DNA of 64,000 nucleotides from Puffinus mauretanicus (GCA_023333565.1 JAJKFH010003627.1:6491501-6555500), one strand, 5' to 3'; positions 24,181-37,600 are shown, counted from the stretch's first letter. A program made the numbers and translations. The notes: generated from the letters alone by a model not told the origin.

Positions 24181-25289
24181 TAGGGTAGTGTTTAATTAAA
24201 GTGGCTCAATGAGCTACCACCACCTGGCTGGACCATGGTCACTGATTATATGGATGTTCTTACTGAAACTGGGAAGTTTTACACCTGCAAAAACTGTCTT
24301 CCATGGGGTCTAAGCCAAGGCTTCTTACCTGCCACAACAGCAGGCTAAGGGCTTTGGTACCTGCCCAGGTACCTAGACCCAAGCTCCGGTCCCAGCCCTT
24401 CCCTGGAAGCTGTGCTACTTCCAGCAGAGGTCAATGGACAGGAGACCTGGTTGCTTTTACACCTCCAGAGCTTGCTGTTCAGCACTGTAATGTCAACAAT
24501 TTATTTCAATTAATACATCAGGCTGGGAGCGGCAGCAGGGCAGACCTGCTGCAGGGTGCCTCTGGGGAAGGGCTTGCTGCTCCAAGCTGTGAGGGCAGTT
24601 ACTGCGTCTGCCACCACGGCTACCTTTAACAGGGAGCCCAAATCAGTCCTAACCTGTGCCCACGGCTCATCCGGGGGCTGTGGGGCTGCTGGCAGCTCCT
24701 CATGCTGCCATAGATGTTGGAGCTCACCATCTAGCCCCCACAAGCCCACAGAGGACATGCAGAGAGACTCCCTTCGGCCCCTATTGGGCATTACCAGTGT
24801 CAATCCCAGCACACTGACTAGAGCCCTTCTGTCTCCACTTTAAATTAAGTCTTAAAATATGGGCCAGATATGATGGATTTGTAGACAGTTGCTTAGGGAA
24901 GAAAGTGCTGCAGGGGATTCATTACACTATGGGCTGACAGCTGATACCTAAGTATTGCAAAACCCATGGGGTTTCCAGAAGGAGCTTGACATGAAATATG
25001 TGGTGAAGGAGCAGTGCGGGCTGCAGAAGCCACGGCACCCCGGAGAGACAGATGTGAAATGGAAATTACTGAGGCCAGTGATGGCCACAGAAAGAATAGG
25101 GAGCTGGGAAATACCCAGCCCAGTTGGAAGAGATCTGGGATGGGGAGGAGACAGGAATACTGGATCCCAAATAAGAGGACTTCAGCTCCCTTTCTAGGAC
25201 AGTCCTCCTTATAACCTGTGCAACTCAAAAGATAAGCTCTTTGTGATGGATGTTGGTGATTTTGGCATTAGATTTATAACCTGTTTTAC
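24181..25289. other. Non-coding stretch, moderately GC-rich
   Basis: Frames on both strands around 24300-24840 and 24890-25230 overlap each other and have no recognised domain. Aside from repeat copy B nothing is identified. Confidence 0.45.
24899..24955. repeat. Copy B of the diverged 50-base repeat pair
   Basis: AAGAAAGTGCTGCAGGGGAT begins the second copy. See 24131-24180 for the comparison. The flanks do not align, so the shared block is short. Confidence 0.6.
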
Positions 25290-25560
25290 AGGAATGGGAG
25301 TCTGGAGACCTGGATTCTTGTATCTCGACCCCGCTATCGATTTCCTGAATAACCTTAGTGAGTCGTACAGACCCACCTTTCCAAGTGTGGCAGCCTGAAG
25401 TTCGGTGCCAACCCCATGGTCAGCCCCACAGCGAATCCCTCCTACGACCTATAAGGCCCACTTTGTGAATTGGGAAGTTGGCCTCAATTCTGTGAGCCTC
25501 CGTTTCCTAAACTGTTGCTAACGATATTATCCTTCTGCAAGGTCCTTCCAGAGGCTCCAT
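25290..25560 (+). repeat. MIR-type SINE relic with internal insertion
   Basis: GGGAGTCTGGAGACCTGGATTCTTG near 25297 closely follows the reptile/bird MIR 5' phrase (GGGAGTCAGGAGACCTGGGTTCT). About 200 bases later GTGAGCCTCCGTTTCCTAAACTGTTG and CTAACGATATTATCCTTCTGCAAGG matches the CTGTGCCTCAGTTTCC, AATAATA and CCTACC order further along the same element. The spacing is about 100 bases longer than usual, implying an insertion or two separate relics. Confidence 0.5.
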
Positions 25561-28500
25561 TTATTCATGCTCACAAAAAATAACAAATGCAGGGACAGAG
25601 GGGGTATGGAAAAGCAAGCCAGATAAAAGCATTATCTGAAAACTGCATCACCACGTCGGCAAGTGGAGCTGTATCAGAGGGGGCAGAGGAAACTCTTGTT
25701 TCCCCCACCTCCCTCCAATCCTTCACTCACACCCACCCTACAGAGACCTGACCAGAAAGAGACTAAGTTGATACCGAAAAACAGAAAACAGCAAACCCCG
25801 CAGGCTTATCTAAGACTACCCCAAATAAACCCACAGAAAAAAGGCTCGTAAGTACTTGGTACTCATTCAGCACATGTCATCTGATAATCTTGGGGCAGCT
25901 TACAATGTCTGGCTAGGGAGCAGCAGGCCCAAGCACTTCTAAATAACAGACTAAGTTAGATGACTAAATATGGTGTTTTTTATGAACTTGGAGCACCCAC
26001 TTTGGAGTGCTTGGCCCAGGATTGATTCCTTTTGAGACCTAGGCCTTTGATCTCACTGCTAGACAAAATAATTAAAGGAACTGAAATACAATCGAGGTTT
26101 CTTTCCAGCTTAAAAAAAATTTTAAAAAAATACTTGGATATCTTTTTTGGACTCTTCAGATAAAACATCACATAGAAAAACAACATGGTGTCTCTCGAGC
26201 TTATTCCATCAGCTCCCTTCTTTTAAGCCCACATGTGAAGCTACTCAGATCTTTCATTGGGAGGGAGAAAAATTGGAAACATCAGGTAACCCCAGGGGAG
26301 ATGCTCAACTTTAAACCAGACACAGTTCCCTCTAAGGACCATTACCTAAAATGTTCTTTTCATACTGAAATGCGCCTGCTGAGGGATTTTGTTTTGAAAG
26401 GGGGCCTCTGTTTGGAAAGAGGGTTTTCTTTGTTGTTGCACACACAGATTTGGTAATTTGGGTGGTGCTTCATTTTTCTTGAGCCAGTGCTCCCCAGCCT
26501 GCTTGATAGCTCCACTTTAGTGACAAAGATGATCTGCATTCCTCACAAAACACACAGAAGATTCCATGGCTGGAGCAGGAGGGAGAAGAGGTCCATATCA
26601 CAAGACTGGGGAAGGATTTGATGGGTCCCTGCTAGCTCCTGCCACACAGTCTGAGGTCTCAGGACTACGTCAGAACAGCCCAGTTGTGCTTTTTCTCCTC
26701 TCAGCAAGGAAAGAGAGTGGCAGAGTGGTTGAGGGTGTTTCCTACAGGTCCAAAGGTGCCAAATGGAGCCTTACTTGGATTTTATGCTATAAAGTGTCCC
26801 AAATTAACCCTAGTGGGAAAGAATATCTGGTAATTTGGAGTAAGGCATCAAAAGCAGATACGACATAGTAACTTCAATCACTTTCCTGGAGAGCTTAGGT
26901 TCTTCAAGTAGGCTACATCACTCATGAGGACTAAAAAAGTCAACTTTAGGTGTTTCAGCTGCAAATTTCAATACCTAGAGAGCGAGGTCTGAGTGAAGCC
27001 TCTAATGCTACCAACAATCTAACCTTGTCTCTTGGCATAAGCTAGTTTTGCATCCTCTGACCATAAACTGGTGTTCAAAAGCCAGTGCCTAGAAGTTTAG
27101 TGAAAAATCAATATTGACCTAAAAGGGCACTGGTTTTATCCTTCACACTCACCTTCTATCATGAGGCATCTTTCTCCCCCCCGCCACCTCTTTTTCTCTT
27201 GCTTCCCTTTTCTCCCCTTCAGTCTGAGATCCTGACAAGGTAGGAAGGCAGAAGACTGATTTCCTCGTCACTGAGCCAGTTAAAAAGGCTATTTTGGTGA
27301 TGCTCCCAGCCTCAGACAGGTAGCCAGCACCGAGGCAAACCCAAGTGTGACCACACAGTCTGTAAGTCCTGGGCTGGCTTTGAAACCCTTTGGAGCAAGC
27401 ACATCCCACTCCTTGCAAGCGTTTCATACAACATTCCTTCATTTTACATTTTGTTCTGTGGGAGTACATTTGTTATTAATCACTGGCACATTAATACAGT
27501 GCTTTCTAACAGTTAAACCAGATATTCCATCCTAGCAACTCAAATTAATATTTGTTTGAATAATCTATTTAAGATGATGTCTGGCCAGCAGTGTGGTCTG
27601 GCTGGCAGCACTCTGCTCTCCCAAGCGGACGTTTTCATTTGGTTTGTTCCATATTTTCTTCCTCTGCTCTTATTTTATATCGTCCCCAAAAATCTTCCAT
27701 GCAAATTGCTTTCTCCAGCAATGGTTCCTCTTGCATTCGGTCCATGTAGGTCAAAGTACTTTTTTCATTGCTTGTCCTAAGTGTTTTGGACAAATGACTC
27801 TATTGAAACCAAATATTTTTGAGGAACATATTTTTGTGGCTTTTTGTATTATTTAAGATTCAAGTTTAGATACAAATTCTGAGTACAAAATATATATGAT
27901 ACATGAAACAAAATATGCTGTTTGTATGCGTATATGTGCATCTGTATTTATTCTATTATTTTGCAGCATGGCCATCGATTACATATACCATCACACTGAT
28001 GTCGTTTTAAGGATTGTCCTCCAGAAGATCAAAGTCCTCCTGTCTTAATTAATTTCTGTCGTGATAAAAATGATAAAAAACTTGAGAATAATCAGACACT
28101 GATTTGGGATGGATATAAATGCTCTACTTTTTTGAAAGATTTGAAGTCTGAAGACAACTTTCACAGTTCAAACTTGTCTCTAGAAAACACAAATGAGCAG
28201 CAATTCATGTCCAGTAGCAATTTCTCCACTGAATCATACTCAGACTCTGGTCCAAAGTCCTTCTGTGTTTGGAGGAAGTATGAAGCTTTTCTGGCTTGGG
28301 TTGGCCACAGACTGCCTTGGAAAACAAAATTTTCAGAACTGTTCATTTTCAAAATGTTGCACTGGTAGAAATTTGCTTTGACAACACCCCTCTGAGGTAC
28401 AGGGATCAGTGTAATGTGCTCTGACTTCACAAGATGTTGCGAACACAACCTTGTGCGGTGGGAGTCAAATTTGCCCTGTCAGCTCTCAACCAAGTCCACA

Positions 28501-31500
28501 GAGAATAAGTGTACAGAAGGAGGTAAGAACGCAAGTTATCCAGACCTTAGTATTTTTCAAAGGCTAAGACACTATATCTGTTGTGGGGCATTATTGTTTC
28601 TTTTTACTTAAGTATGTTTTCAGAAATCTGTTTCAATCAACTGTGATTGCAAAAGAATAGTTGCAAATGACTGCTTCCCGGTGAAATCTGTACTAGGAAA
28701 ATGATCATATTGTATCATATAAAAATTTCCCCTCATCTAAAGAAGTGTTTTCTGTAACACTTTTCACTGAGATTAAAAGATACTCTTCCTTTTGCCAGAA
28801 GAACTAATTATTTTTCTCCAACTGCAAAACAGCAGGAAAACAATGATGATCAGTCTAATAATTTCCTCCTCACCCAAGGGAAATCAGGGTGGGTTTTTTT
28901 AAATATACTAAATGAGATAAATGGATATCTTTTCCTGAAAACCTGTGTTTAAATTGATAACCACAGCAACTTCCAAGAGGAAGTTGCACAAATCTTTACA
29001 TCACAGATGATTTCCCTTTATTTGAAGTCTTCCAAAAAAGTGAGAATCCTGGAAATTATGTATGTTTGAGTCCTTATTTAATTTATTTTAGTCATATAAT
29101 CATTGCTAGAAGAAAACAGCAGAAACCAGAAAAGTAATCTGCCTTTCTGTCGTATAACAGTTGCCCTATCAAATTTCAGACTGGGATATTTATTTTTGGA
29201 GACAGAGACTATAACATATATCCATCGTACATATATTTACATTAATCTACAATTACATTCATCCAAACACACTCTGTATAATTGTTGCAATTTATATGTT
29301 CCTTTATGATTATAAAGTAAAAAGGGTAAATAAACTGGCAAGATCCTCGACCACGTGACCATCTCTCAAAAAAAATCCGTAGCCATGTTCTCCTAGGTAT
29401 TCCAGAGAAAGCCAAAGTCTGAGTTTGACAAACCATGCACTCCCCTGACTTCATGTCCACCTCTCCTAGAAGCTCCTAGCATGAGGGCACAGGGAACCCT
29501 TCCCTGTGCTAGCACCTTCCGCGTGTTCCTCCACAGAAGATGTTGCCTGGGGAAGGCAGTTTTGCCCCATTAGGCACACACTAAGGTCAAAAGGCCCACT
29601 AAGATCTAGCCCACTTTACCAGGGTCCCACAAGGACATGAGAAGGGACATGGAGAGTTTCTTTCACGCTCAACACAACATAAGAACTGTTGACACCTGGG
29701 AGGGACTTGTTCAAAACCTACACTGCAGCTGCAAACTAGCAGTTGTACTGTAAGCAGAACCTGCTACAGACATGGTAAAGAACAGAGTAAACTCTTCGCT
29801 TCTAATCCAAAAACACCTGCAGCTTTTGGAGGTTATGGCTCATTTGTTGCAAATATATATCACCCCAAAAGAAGTCACTTCAGGTTGTCTGATGATAATT
29901 TCATATTGGAAATTCTCTTTTCTACCTGAGGCAACACTTTTCTTATCGTGATATCTTGCCATCTCAAAGTTCAGCTAGAAAAAAAAGGTGGTGACCAGAA
30001 CAAAGATACCCATGAACCAAACAAATCATTGACACAGAAGCCAAATCTAGACTATGAAATTCCTCTCCATGAGAGTGAACAACTACCGGAGGACCTCAGC
30101 ACCCACAGAACCAAATGAGAAATCAACCTCTTTAAACTCACCAGCCTTCAACAATTTCTGTGCATCCATGAAACTTTCACTCAATCAAAAATGATAATAG
30201 CAAAACAGTAGCCCATAATTCATATAGCAGGCAAGATATTTTCTCCTAAAGGCCGGAAAAGAGGACTAGGAACTAGAAATATGTTGTTACAGCTATATCC
30301 ATTTGTAGATACGTAGAAGAGCTACAGATACTACTGTGCTGTAAGGCAAATTGGGAGATTCAAGCAGGTATTGGCAGGTTGGTAGATCACTGAACACAGA
30401 ACATCTTTACTACTACATAACCAGATTTTACATAAAGGAGACACCTTTAAACACTTGCAATCCCTTTTTATGTACAGCAGTTAGCAGGCTGTAGCAATTT
30501 TATTATTCTGTGCTTATGTGCAAGACTTGTCTTTGGTCTTGAAATTAGTCCAGGACAAACCCTTTCTATCAGCTCACTTCTGAAACTGAAGAGTGTTCAG
30601 CTAATCTTCGTAGAAATCTACTGCAATCAAATTTGCTCAGAACAAAAGCCAATATACCATACTTACTTTAAAAGCTCTTTTTTGCCATTGACCTTGGTGT
30701 GAAAGCAGTATGCTCCATTGCTATTTTTTCTCCTCTATTGTTTGCCTTGAAAAGCAGCTGGTCCTTTATGAATATCTCACTGACTCAAAGGCAGAGTATT
30801 TTAACTCCCTTCAGGAGTTATTGTAACTCCTTTTCTAACAGACCCTTCCCTTGACCTCACTCCACCCTCACTACCTACAGAAGATTTCCAAGAAGGTTAG
30901 AACAGAGATTTGCAAAACAAAAATGGTGTAAGATTTTTATTCTGCATCACTAGGTGGCAATTCTTAATTCAGTGGGGCCAAGAGGCACACAGTACTGACT
31001 GAGTTCATAAAAAAGTATTTATCACTGATTCATAGAACTGGGGGGAGAAGAAGGAAAGGAGAGATTTTTCCTGAAAAAAATGAAGGCCTGCTTTTTGGTG
31101 CTTTGGTTTGTTTTTAATGAAAATTTTGGAAAGAAGAAATGGGAGCAAAGGTTTCCATTTTTTTGGTACTAACATTAAAAAGTTCCAGTATTTGTTAAAA
31201 CCACCTCTAACATTAAGCCCTTGCAGCTCCTGTTTAAGTGCATGGGAACTGTGAGCCCTTCCAGGACTGGACCCTCTAAATGCTGGCTTGCTGTAACTGA
31301 CTTTACATACAGCCAATTCCCGAGTCTTTATCCAGGTTTTACTCAGCCTTTACTCAATCAAAGCTCCCACTTAGGGGCAGTAAATAAGGACTTTAGGAAC
31401 TGGCCCAATGGATAGGTTCCACAGCATGCAAGACAATTATTATTAAGCGTGGGCGTTAGTCAGCAATAAGCCCTCCTCCACCTCTTAAACTTTTGGTGTT

Positions 31501-32040
31501 CCCACAAGGGAAGCTATTGAAAGCCTGTGCTTTGTAAGTTCAATTCCCTTTGCTGGCTTATAACACAGCTGCTATATATTATCTTATACATTTGACCACA
31601 AAGGTGCATTCTATAGGCAAGATTCATCCACTCATGCCATCCCTTTTTATTCATTCACTGCTTTTCAGTGTAATGTTTGGGGACCCTGTTCTCAGCCACT
31701 TGTACATTTCAGCACTTGAAACACACCAAGAGGGACAATCGCTTGACTGATATCTCCATCTTAGTATCTATACCCGTCTCTCTGTTTCTCTAGCTTTCTA
31801 CCCAAGCCATTGTGTGCGCCAATTGTGCTATCATAAAGCAGAGTGTTGGGCTGTTTTGTGATGATGAAGAACCATGCAATCACAAGCTTTATTGCATACC
31901 ATCCCATCCAGTGACCCCTGTTCTTATCATGAGAGCCCATTCAAGGGGAAATTACACCAGACTTCAACGGGGAAAGTGTCCCTCTGTTTCCAAGCTATTC
32001 AGGACAAAAGGTGAGAACCGCAGAACAAGCCTCTTCTGCT
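25561..32040. other. Long featureless non-coding stretch
   Basis: Nearly 6.5 kb with only short unrecognised frames and no clear transposon, microsatellite or GC-rich patch. AT-rich parts (27540-28060, 28720-29340) have TAAT-type steps but no stand-out cluster. Nothing here supports a gene or RNA. Confidence 0.5.
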
Positions 32041-32066
32041 TTAATGGTGAAATGTTTCAAGCAATT

Positions 32067-32135
32067 GGGGTGGGGGGGGAGGTGGGAAGGGGGGCTAAGG
32101 GGGATAGGGAGGGAGAAAAAAAACAAAAAAAGAAA
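32067..32135 (+). repeat. Polypurine tract with G-quadruplex potential
   Basis: Positions 32067-32113 contain at least six runs of three or more G separated by one to five bases (GGGGTGGGGGGGGAGGTGGG, then GGGGGG, GGGGG, GGG, GGG), followed by an A-rich purine tail. This satisfies the usual four-run G-quadruplex pattern. An embedded 145-codon frame (31812-32249) crosses it and is not considered a gene. Confidence 0.75.
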
Positions 32136-32482
32136 AACTCTATTGAGATCAGGTGGTCCCATTTCCCAGAGATAAACAAGTTCAATAATATACTGGTCAA
32201 CAGAGTTACCCTATCCTCAACAGGCTTTTGTTTTTCAAAAAAGGACTAAAATAACCACTTGGAAATGTTAAACCAAGGCATGGCATTTTAATATGAAAAT
32301 GGAGGCCTAGTATATTTTTGGTCCCTCTGACAACGATTGCCCTCAATTAGATCACTTATACTCAGTAAATTGGTTGCTGCGAGGGGTTTGTGATCATAAA
32401 AATAATTCATACATGGCAAGTTGCTTTCAAACCTGGGGTTTTTTTTGCTCTTGTTGGTGGTTTTTTTTCTGCTTTTTGCTTA

Positions 32483-32495
32483 TTGCCATAGTAAC
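32483..32495. promoter_or_regulatory. RFX X-box-like site
   Basis: TTGCCATAGTAAC differs at one base from the X-box-type sequence TTGCCATGGTAAC, with both half-sites (GCC and GTAAC) in register. RFX proteins bind such sites, including those of ciliary genes. No nearby gene is visible, so this would be a distal site if real. Confidence 0.4.
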
Positions 32496-32531
32496 GACAA
32501 GTGCATATTTTGGCTTGCTTCCAAAATAATA

Positions 32532-32544
32532 TTCAAGAATATTC
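32532..32544. promoter_or_regulatory. Heat-shock-element-like triplet
   Basis: TTCAAGAATATTC gives three perfectly spaced alternating nTTCn/nGAAn units, the minimal heat shock factor site, and lies inside a 12-base palindrome AAGAATATTCTT. About one such triplet is expected by chance in a window this size, so the call is weak. Confidence 0.25.
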
Positions 32545-32960
32545 TTTTCGTCCATTTTTAAGAGGAATCATTATGAATATTTGAATTATATTTTCCAATT
32601 AGGTGAACTGAAGTGTTTTCCAGCAACTCTGGTTTTTTCCTCTCGTTTATAGAAAATGTGAAATTTTTATTACAGCAAGGACTTTCAAGACAATAGCTAC
32701 AGAGACTATTTTTCAGTACTGTTTGTAATATCTAATTCAGAGCTAATTTTTAATGGACAGGGTTCGATGGGGATTTGTTTGAAAATTTCATCAACTTGAG
32801 TTCCTGCTTCATTTGCTGAAATGCAGTACTTGGAATTGACCCAGTGAACAGGAACCCTCTTGTTCCTTTTAAAACATTACTGTATACTACAATAAACAGT
32901 GACTGGTTATCAAAAATAAAACGCTTGATTGTCTACAGATTTAGAGCACACATTTTTTGT

Positions 32961-34380
32961 CTTGGATGAACTGTTGGGTTCACACTGATTCACCACTGAC
33001 ACAGCTTAAACAAACACATACATTTTATTTTAAGCCTTGCGTTTCTTCAGAAGCCAATAGGATGTGCTCAGTTCAGAACAAAAGCAATTTCACGAGGAAA
33101 TGCTTCTGTGATGGACACATTTTGTGCTTAGCTGTCTTTACTAAAAAGCATAGCTGAATAAATCTCAGTACCTTCTCTCTGTTTCACAAAACATCATCAT
33201 TACAACTCATTTAGAGTCCCCAATGATATTGGTGTCTTGGTCCTTTTTCTAGTATAATTGTATATTTTCTCTTCTCGTATGCTCTTTTATATTTGCCCTG
33301 GTAATACACTCTTCAGCCCAGGTCCTGAGTGGATGAAAGCCAATCCAACTTGCTAAACCCATACTTTCACCCTCCTTCAGCAGTAAAGTGTCTGTCACTT
33401 GAAAAGGAATCCAAAGTGCCCAAATCATTAAGGGATTGCTTAAGAAGGGTTTGATATGCTCCTGTCTCTGGACTCCTCTCCAAAATTTCTGCTGTTGGGG
33501 TTTTCCTAGTGGACAGCAATGGCCATTTCAGGTGAACTGAATAAACACAAAATAGAAGAAAGTATTTTTAAACCCAGGAGCCCATTTTAGCAGAGCCTGT
33601 TTCTGGTGACTCTGTTGTAGAAACCTAGGACTTGCTGGTCAATGGAAATCAACATCTGCAAACCCTCCAGGGTGTAAATATTAGGACTTATTGCAACATC
33701 AAGCTGTATTTTCCACCTCTAACAGCATAAACACAGTCAACCTGCTTATACTTCTGTGCAGGGACAGAAATAGCCTCACACATTGAACTCATACAAGACC
33801 CTTTTCCAAAATGGGCCGTAGGTGGAAAAGGTCCTGAAACTTCTGAAGTGTCATCCAGGGCCTCTCAACTTCCCTTCCTGTCTTGGCATCAATATAGGAT
33901 TGAGTCAGACTCAAAAGCCTTTGAATCTCTGAAAAGCCGTATCTACTCATCATTTGTGCCTTTTAGAAGCATCTTGTCCCAAGAAACCGCTAAGATGAAA
34001 CATAGCAGAAATGTCAAAAGCATAAAGCATGGTTTACGTGGCACTGGGGGAAGGAGCAGGAGCAGAGGAGGGAGACGCAGCGAAAGGGAGCTTTACAATG
34101 CCAAAGCGTGATGGGCTTTCTGCAAACAAAGGTGAAGGTCTGGTTCTGCCAAGACCCTCTGATCTCAGACTACGGCGGATTAGACCTACAGGCTCTGTCT
34201 TGCAGAGTTTCAGGCTAAGCAGACAAACTAAAACTCTGTGCTATACCTATCCTCTCTTTCATTACAGCATGAAACAAGCAATTAAAAAAAACAACAACTA
34301 TTCGGACATGTTTGATCAGAAAGTACTTAAGCAACACAGAAGGAATCCACAGCTTTTGATATTACATTAATACACTAATA
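32961..34380. other. Non-coding stretch, nothing recognised
   Basis: AT-leaning DNA. Overlapping short frames near 33848-34370 lie over a small purine-rich patch (AGGAGCAGGAGCAGAGGAGG at 34054-34073). No known domain, RNA or repeat was recognised. Confidence 0.5.
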
Positions 34381-34660
34381 TCTTAATCCTTTACCAGTGA
34401 CAGACTACACATTTAAATCCCTAATGGGACCTGGTTTCCAAATTACATTATTTAATGTTTATTCAGTGAATAATCCAAATAGTATTTAACACCACTGAAG
34501 AAAAAACACACACACCCCCTGGGCGGATTGTCTGCTTTTCCTTTGCTTCGTAATTACCCAACCAAGGGCCCTATTAAATAACTCCATTTTTTATGATCTT
34601 AAAGTGAAATGAACCCTCTATTTGAACGCTGCACAGAAGAAACACTTCAGGCACACATGC
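34381..34660. promoter_or_regulatory. Candidate conserved non-coding block
   Basis: The block contains CTAATGGGACC, CAAATTACATTATTTAATG and CTTCGTAATTACCC with little simple sequence, apart from a short ACACACACAC at about 34507. The clustered TAAT/ATTA cores resemble homeodomain-responsive enhancers. Conservation is not tested. Confidence 0.33.
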
Positions 34661-37600
34661 ACACTATAAAATCCAGCTCCATGTCAAAAACTTTCCACCG
34701 ATCAAGATTGTTTTGATCCATTTGGGGACTTTCTAGCCAGACGTATTTAATACCAAAGGGCCTGATCCGGGCCCCATCCTGGAAAGAAGACAAAAGCAAA
34801 CACCAAGGGAGCATCAAAGAAATAGAAATGGCTCATCAACTAAATCTGTGTGTGTGGAAGAGGGGAAGTTAATTGCCTGTAACGTTATACTGTAATTAGG
34901 ACACTTTCAATAGGATTTGTGCCACCCAGCTGTGGACACGGCTGGTGGGGTTATAATCACCCAAGCTCCCTCACTGCCCGGCAGAAAGGCCCTTTCCCTT
35001 CTCTGTGGTGGGAGCTCAGGCAGCCGTGAGGCTAAGGGAGGTCTCTGTCTGATGGGGCTGGTGTTGGGTGGCACAAACACAGGCAGCTCTGTGCCGTGAC
35101 AGCATGTCCTGGTGCTTCCTTGCCTGATCCCCATGGTGCTCCCCTCCAAGCCTTGCCCAGCAGCACCCCACTGCTGTGCACCCACAGGGATGGAATAGCC
35201 CATTCACTCCTTTGGGAAAGTCAGCCCCATGGTCAGCAGAAGTCACTTGTTTCCCTGGGGAAAGGTGCCCGATTCCTCTAATGAACAGAACACACCCCTT
35301 TCACGGCCAAAGATGAGCTACTTTGCATTTCTAAGAGGCAAAGTGTCTTCCTGCCCCCACGTGCTCCTCGAGTAGAGGAGATCACCATAGACGTACGATA
35401 CCTGCAACAACAGATGCTCCTGTCGCAGTCCCCACATTTTCATGCCTCTCTTCCACACCTGTCTTAAATAAAGGCCAGACTTTTTTCTTCTTTCATGGAA
35501 CATCTAATTGAAACCTTCAGTCTTTGATATCTAAATCAACTTGAGTAGATCCTGAGGTTGTAAGTTAAAAAGTCTGTGAGGAAGTGAAGTTGGGGACATG
35601 AAGGAAAGGTGGCTTTGCCTCTTTTTGGAGCGAAGAATAATCCAGGGGTTCATTCGTAACAATAACAAAAAGAAGGCTTTTTGAAGAGATCTCCTTGGTT
35701 CAGATCTGCTTTATATTTATCACAAATAGCCAAGGGTTCTTGATTCCAGCATTTAACTGTTTCAATCTGCATAGTTAAAAAAAAAATACCCAGCACAATT
35801 CCAGAGACACGTGTTTTGACATCAGAGCTCCTAGTAAGCTGTCAACATTTCCATTAAAGAGGCCTGCTTGGAGAGCTGGACATATCAACAGCTTTAAGAG
35901 CATATGGCTTGCAATAGAAGGCACACGTGTTACTACCAGATTGGATGTAAATGGATAGATTCAGGGATACATGGACAGACAGACAGCTCCCAGTAAACCT
36001 TCAGCCTCTGCAGTGTGCAGCCCTGTATTAGCTCCTACTGTCCCAGATTGTGACTAGCTTCTCCTAAAAGAGAAGCTGTTCAATACAGGGTGGTCCAGCA
36101 ACATCCTAAACGCACTGCAGAGGGATGTGGCTTGTCCTCCCAGAGCCAGACTGGGAATGAGGGGTCAGTGGAAGACTGCCCACCCCACACACCAGTGCAG
36201 GGGCTTTTGGAGAGACGCTGACTTAAAGACCGCGTCATAAGTGCATAGCACCTAGAGCGCGCAAAGCACTTACTCTCAGCATGAGACATTCAACCTTCCT
36301 ACCTTAGTAACACAAGGAGATTTTGCTCCCAGCATTATTGCTCACATTTTTATGACATGATTGACTGAAAGAATTGCAGGTCTTTTCCACAGACTAAGGC
36401 AAGCATCCCCAAAACTTATACTTTTGAGAAGATTTGGGTGGTATTTTGTGGACTGTTGACCATAGGGTATATTACCAGATGCAGAGAAAAGAAGAAATAG
36501 CACCTGATTCCTTTTCTTGTAGAACAGGGAACCTTATGAGATATACGAGGTGACTCTTATACAGGCCTCACTGTAAGAAAACCCCTCATAATTCCTGGTG
36601 GATTTCATCCTACCTTTAAATGAAGCAGTGAATATTTATCCTCACTACACCGAGGGGGAACACCAGCACTGATGAAGTAACTCCCCCAAGGACTCCCCAG
36701 TGGGGCTGGGAACCTGACCTGCACCTCCTGCATCCCGGTCCAACCCGCCCTGCTTTAAGCAGCATGGTGTTTTGGTGAGTGATGCTGGGAGCCAACACAG
36801 GGTTGCGTGGACATTGCAAAAGAAAAAGAGAAGCCAAAATGCGCTGCACAGTCTGAAATCTGAATTTACCGGCAGGGTCAGGGAGCTATTTTACTTGCTA
36901 CCACTGTGAACTCCAGGAATGGAATCAATTAGTATTAGTTTAAAACATCATCTGTTTCAGTTTAACAGAAAGCTTCTGTTCAATGAGATACAGGGTTGGT
37001 AAATGAAAAATAAAAGTTGATCTGATTTTAGTAACTCCTAAGGTACTATTTTAGGTGTGGTGAAGAGGTATATCATACATCTGCCACAAACGTGTGTGAC
37101 AATACATTACTCTCGTTTTTCTTCATGTCTTCATAGAAGAATATCCCTGCAAGTCATGCATGAGCGCAAATCACAAATCTGTGCTTAGCAAGATGTTTCA
37201 CCGGTGACTTTGCAGATGTGTGACAGCATTTTCTTCGATGATACTGTTAGGTGATAAACCAGCTATTTTTAAATGAATATTTGCCCAGGTAATTAAAAAC
37301 ATCTTTAAAATCACGATGGAATAATTCCTTTCCAGGCATCATTTCTATCTTTAGAGAGATAAACTCTGTGTGGTTTTTTTTTACTATGGATTTTGACAGG
37401 CTATGGTAGGAGGATTCATTAGAGAGCTGCAAAATACTAGAGTGTTCTAAGGCAATGAACTCGCTCCAAGCAATACTGCATCTTTTTTCACAAAAGGTTT
37501 TTAAAGTACTGTCATCCTTTCCAATTCAAAACAGTGCTAACACATTTCAGTTCCTCAGGGGCACCACCAGCTTGCTCCTGATCTAAGCATCTTCCAAGGT

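Larger units (their letters stand above)
32260..32960. promoter_or_regulatory. Strong-looking candidate enhancer block
   Basis: Some 700 bases of AT-rich DNA contain no frames of note and no repeat similarity. Homeodomain-type sites (CCTCAATTAGATC, TCCAATTAGG), a near-consensus RFX X-box at 32483-32495 and a palindromic GAATATTC triplet at 32532-32544 lie within 300 bases. Texture and motif density suggest a conserved developmental enhancer. This is inference and has not been tested by alignment. Confidence 0.4.

Noticed and set aside
31812..32249. 145-codon frame with a Cys-rich start
   Set aside because: The cysteines do not fit a zinc-finger spacing I know, and the rest is translated polypurine tract.
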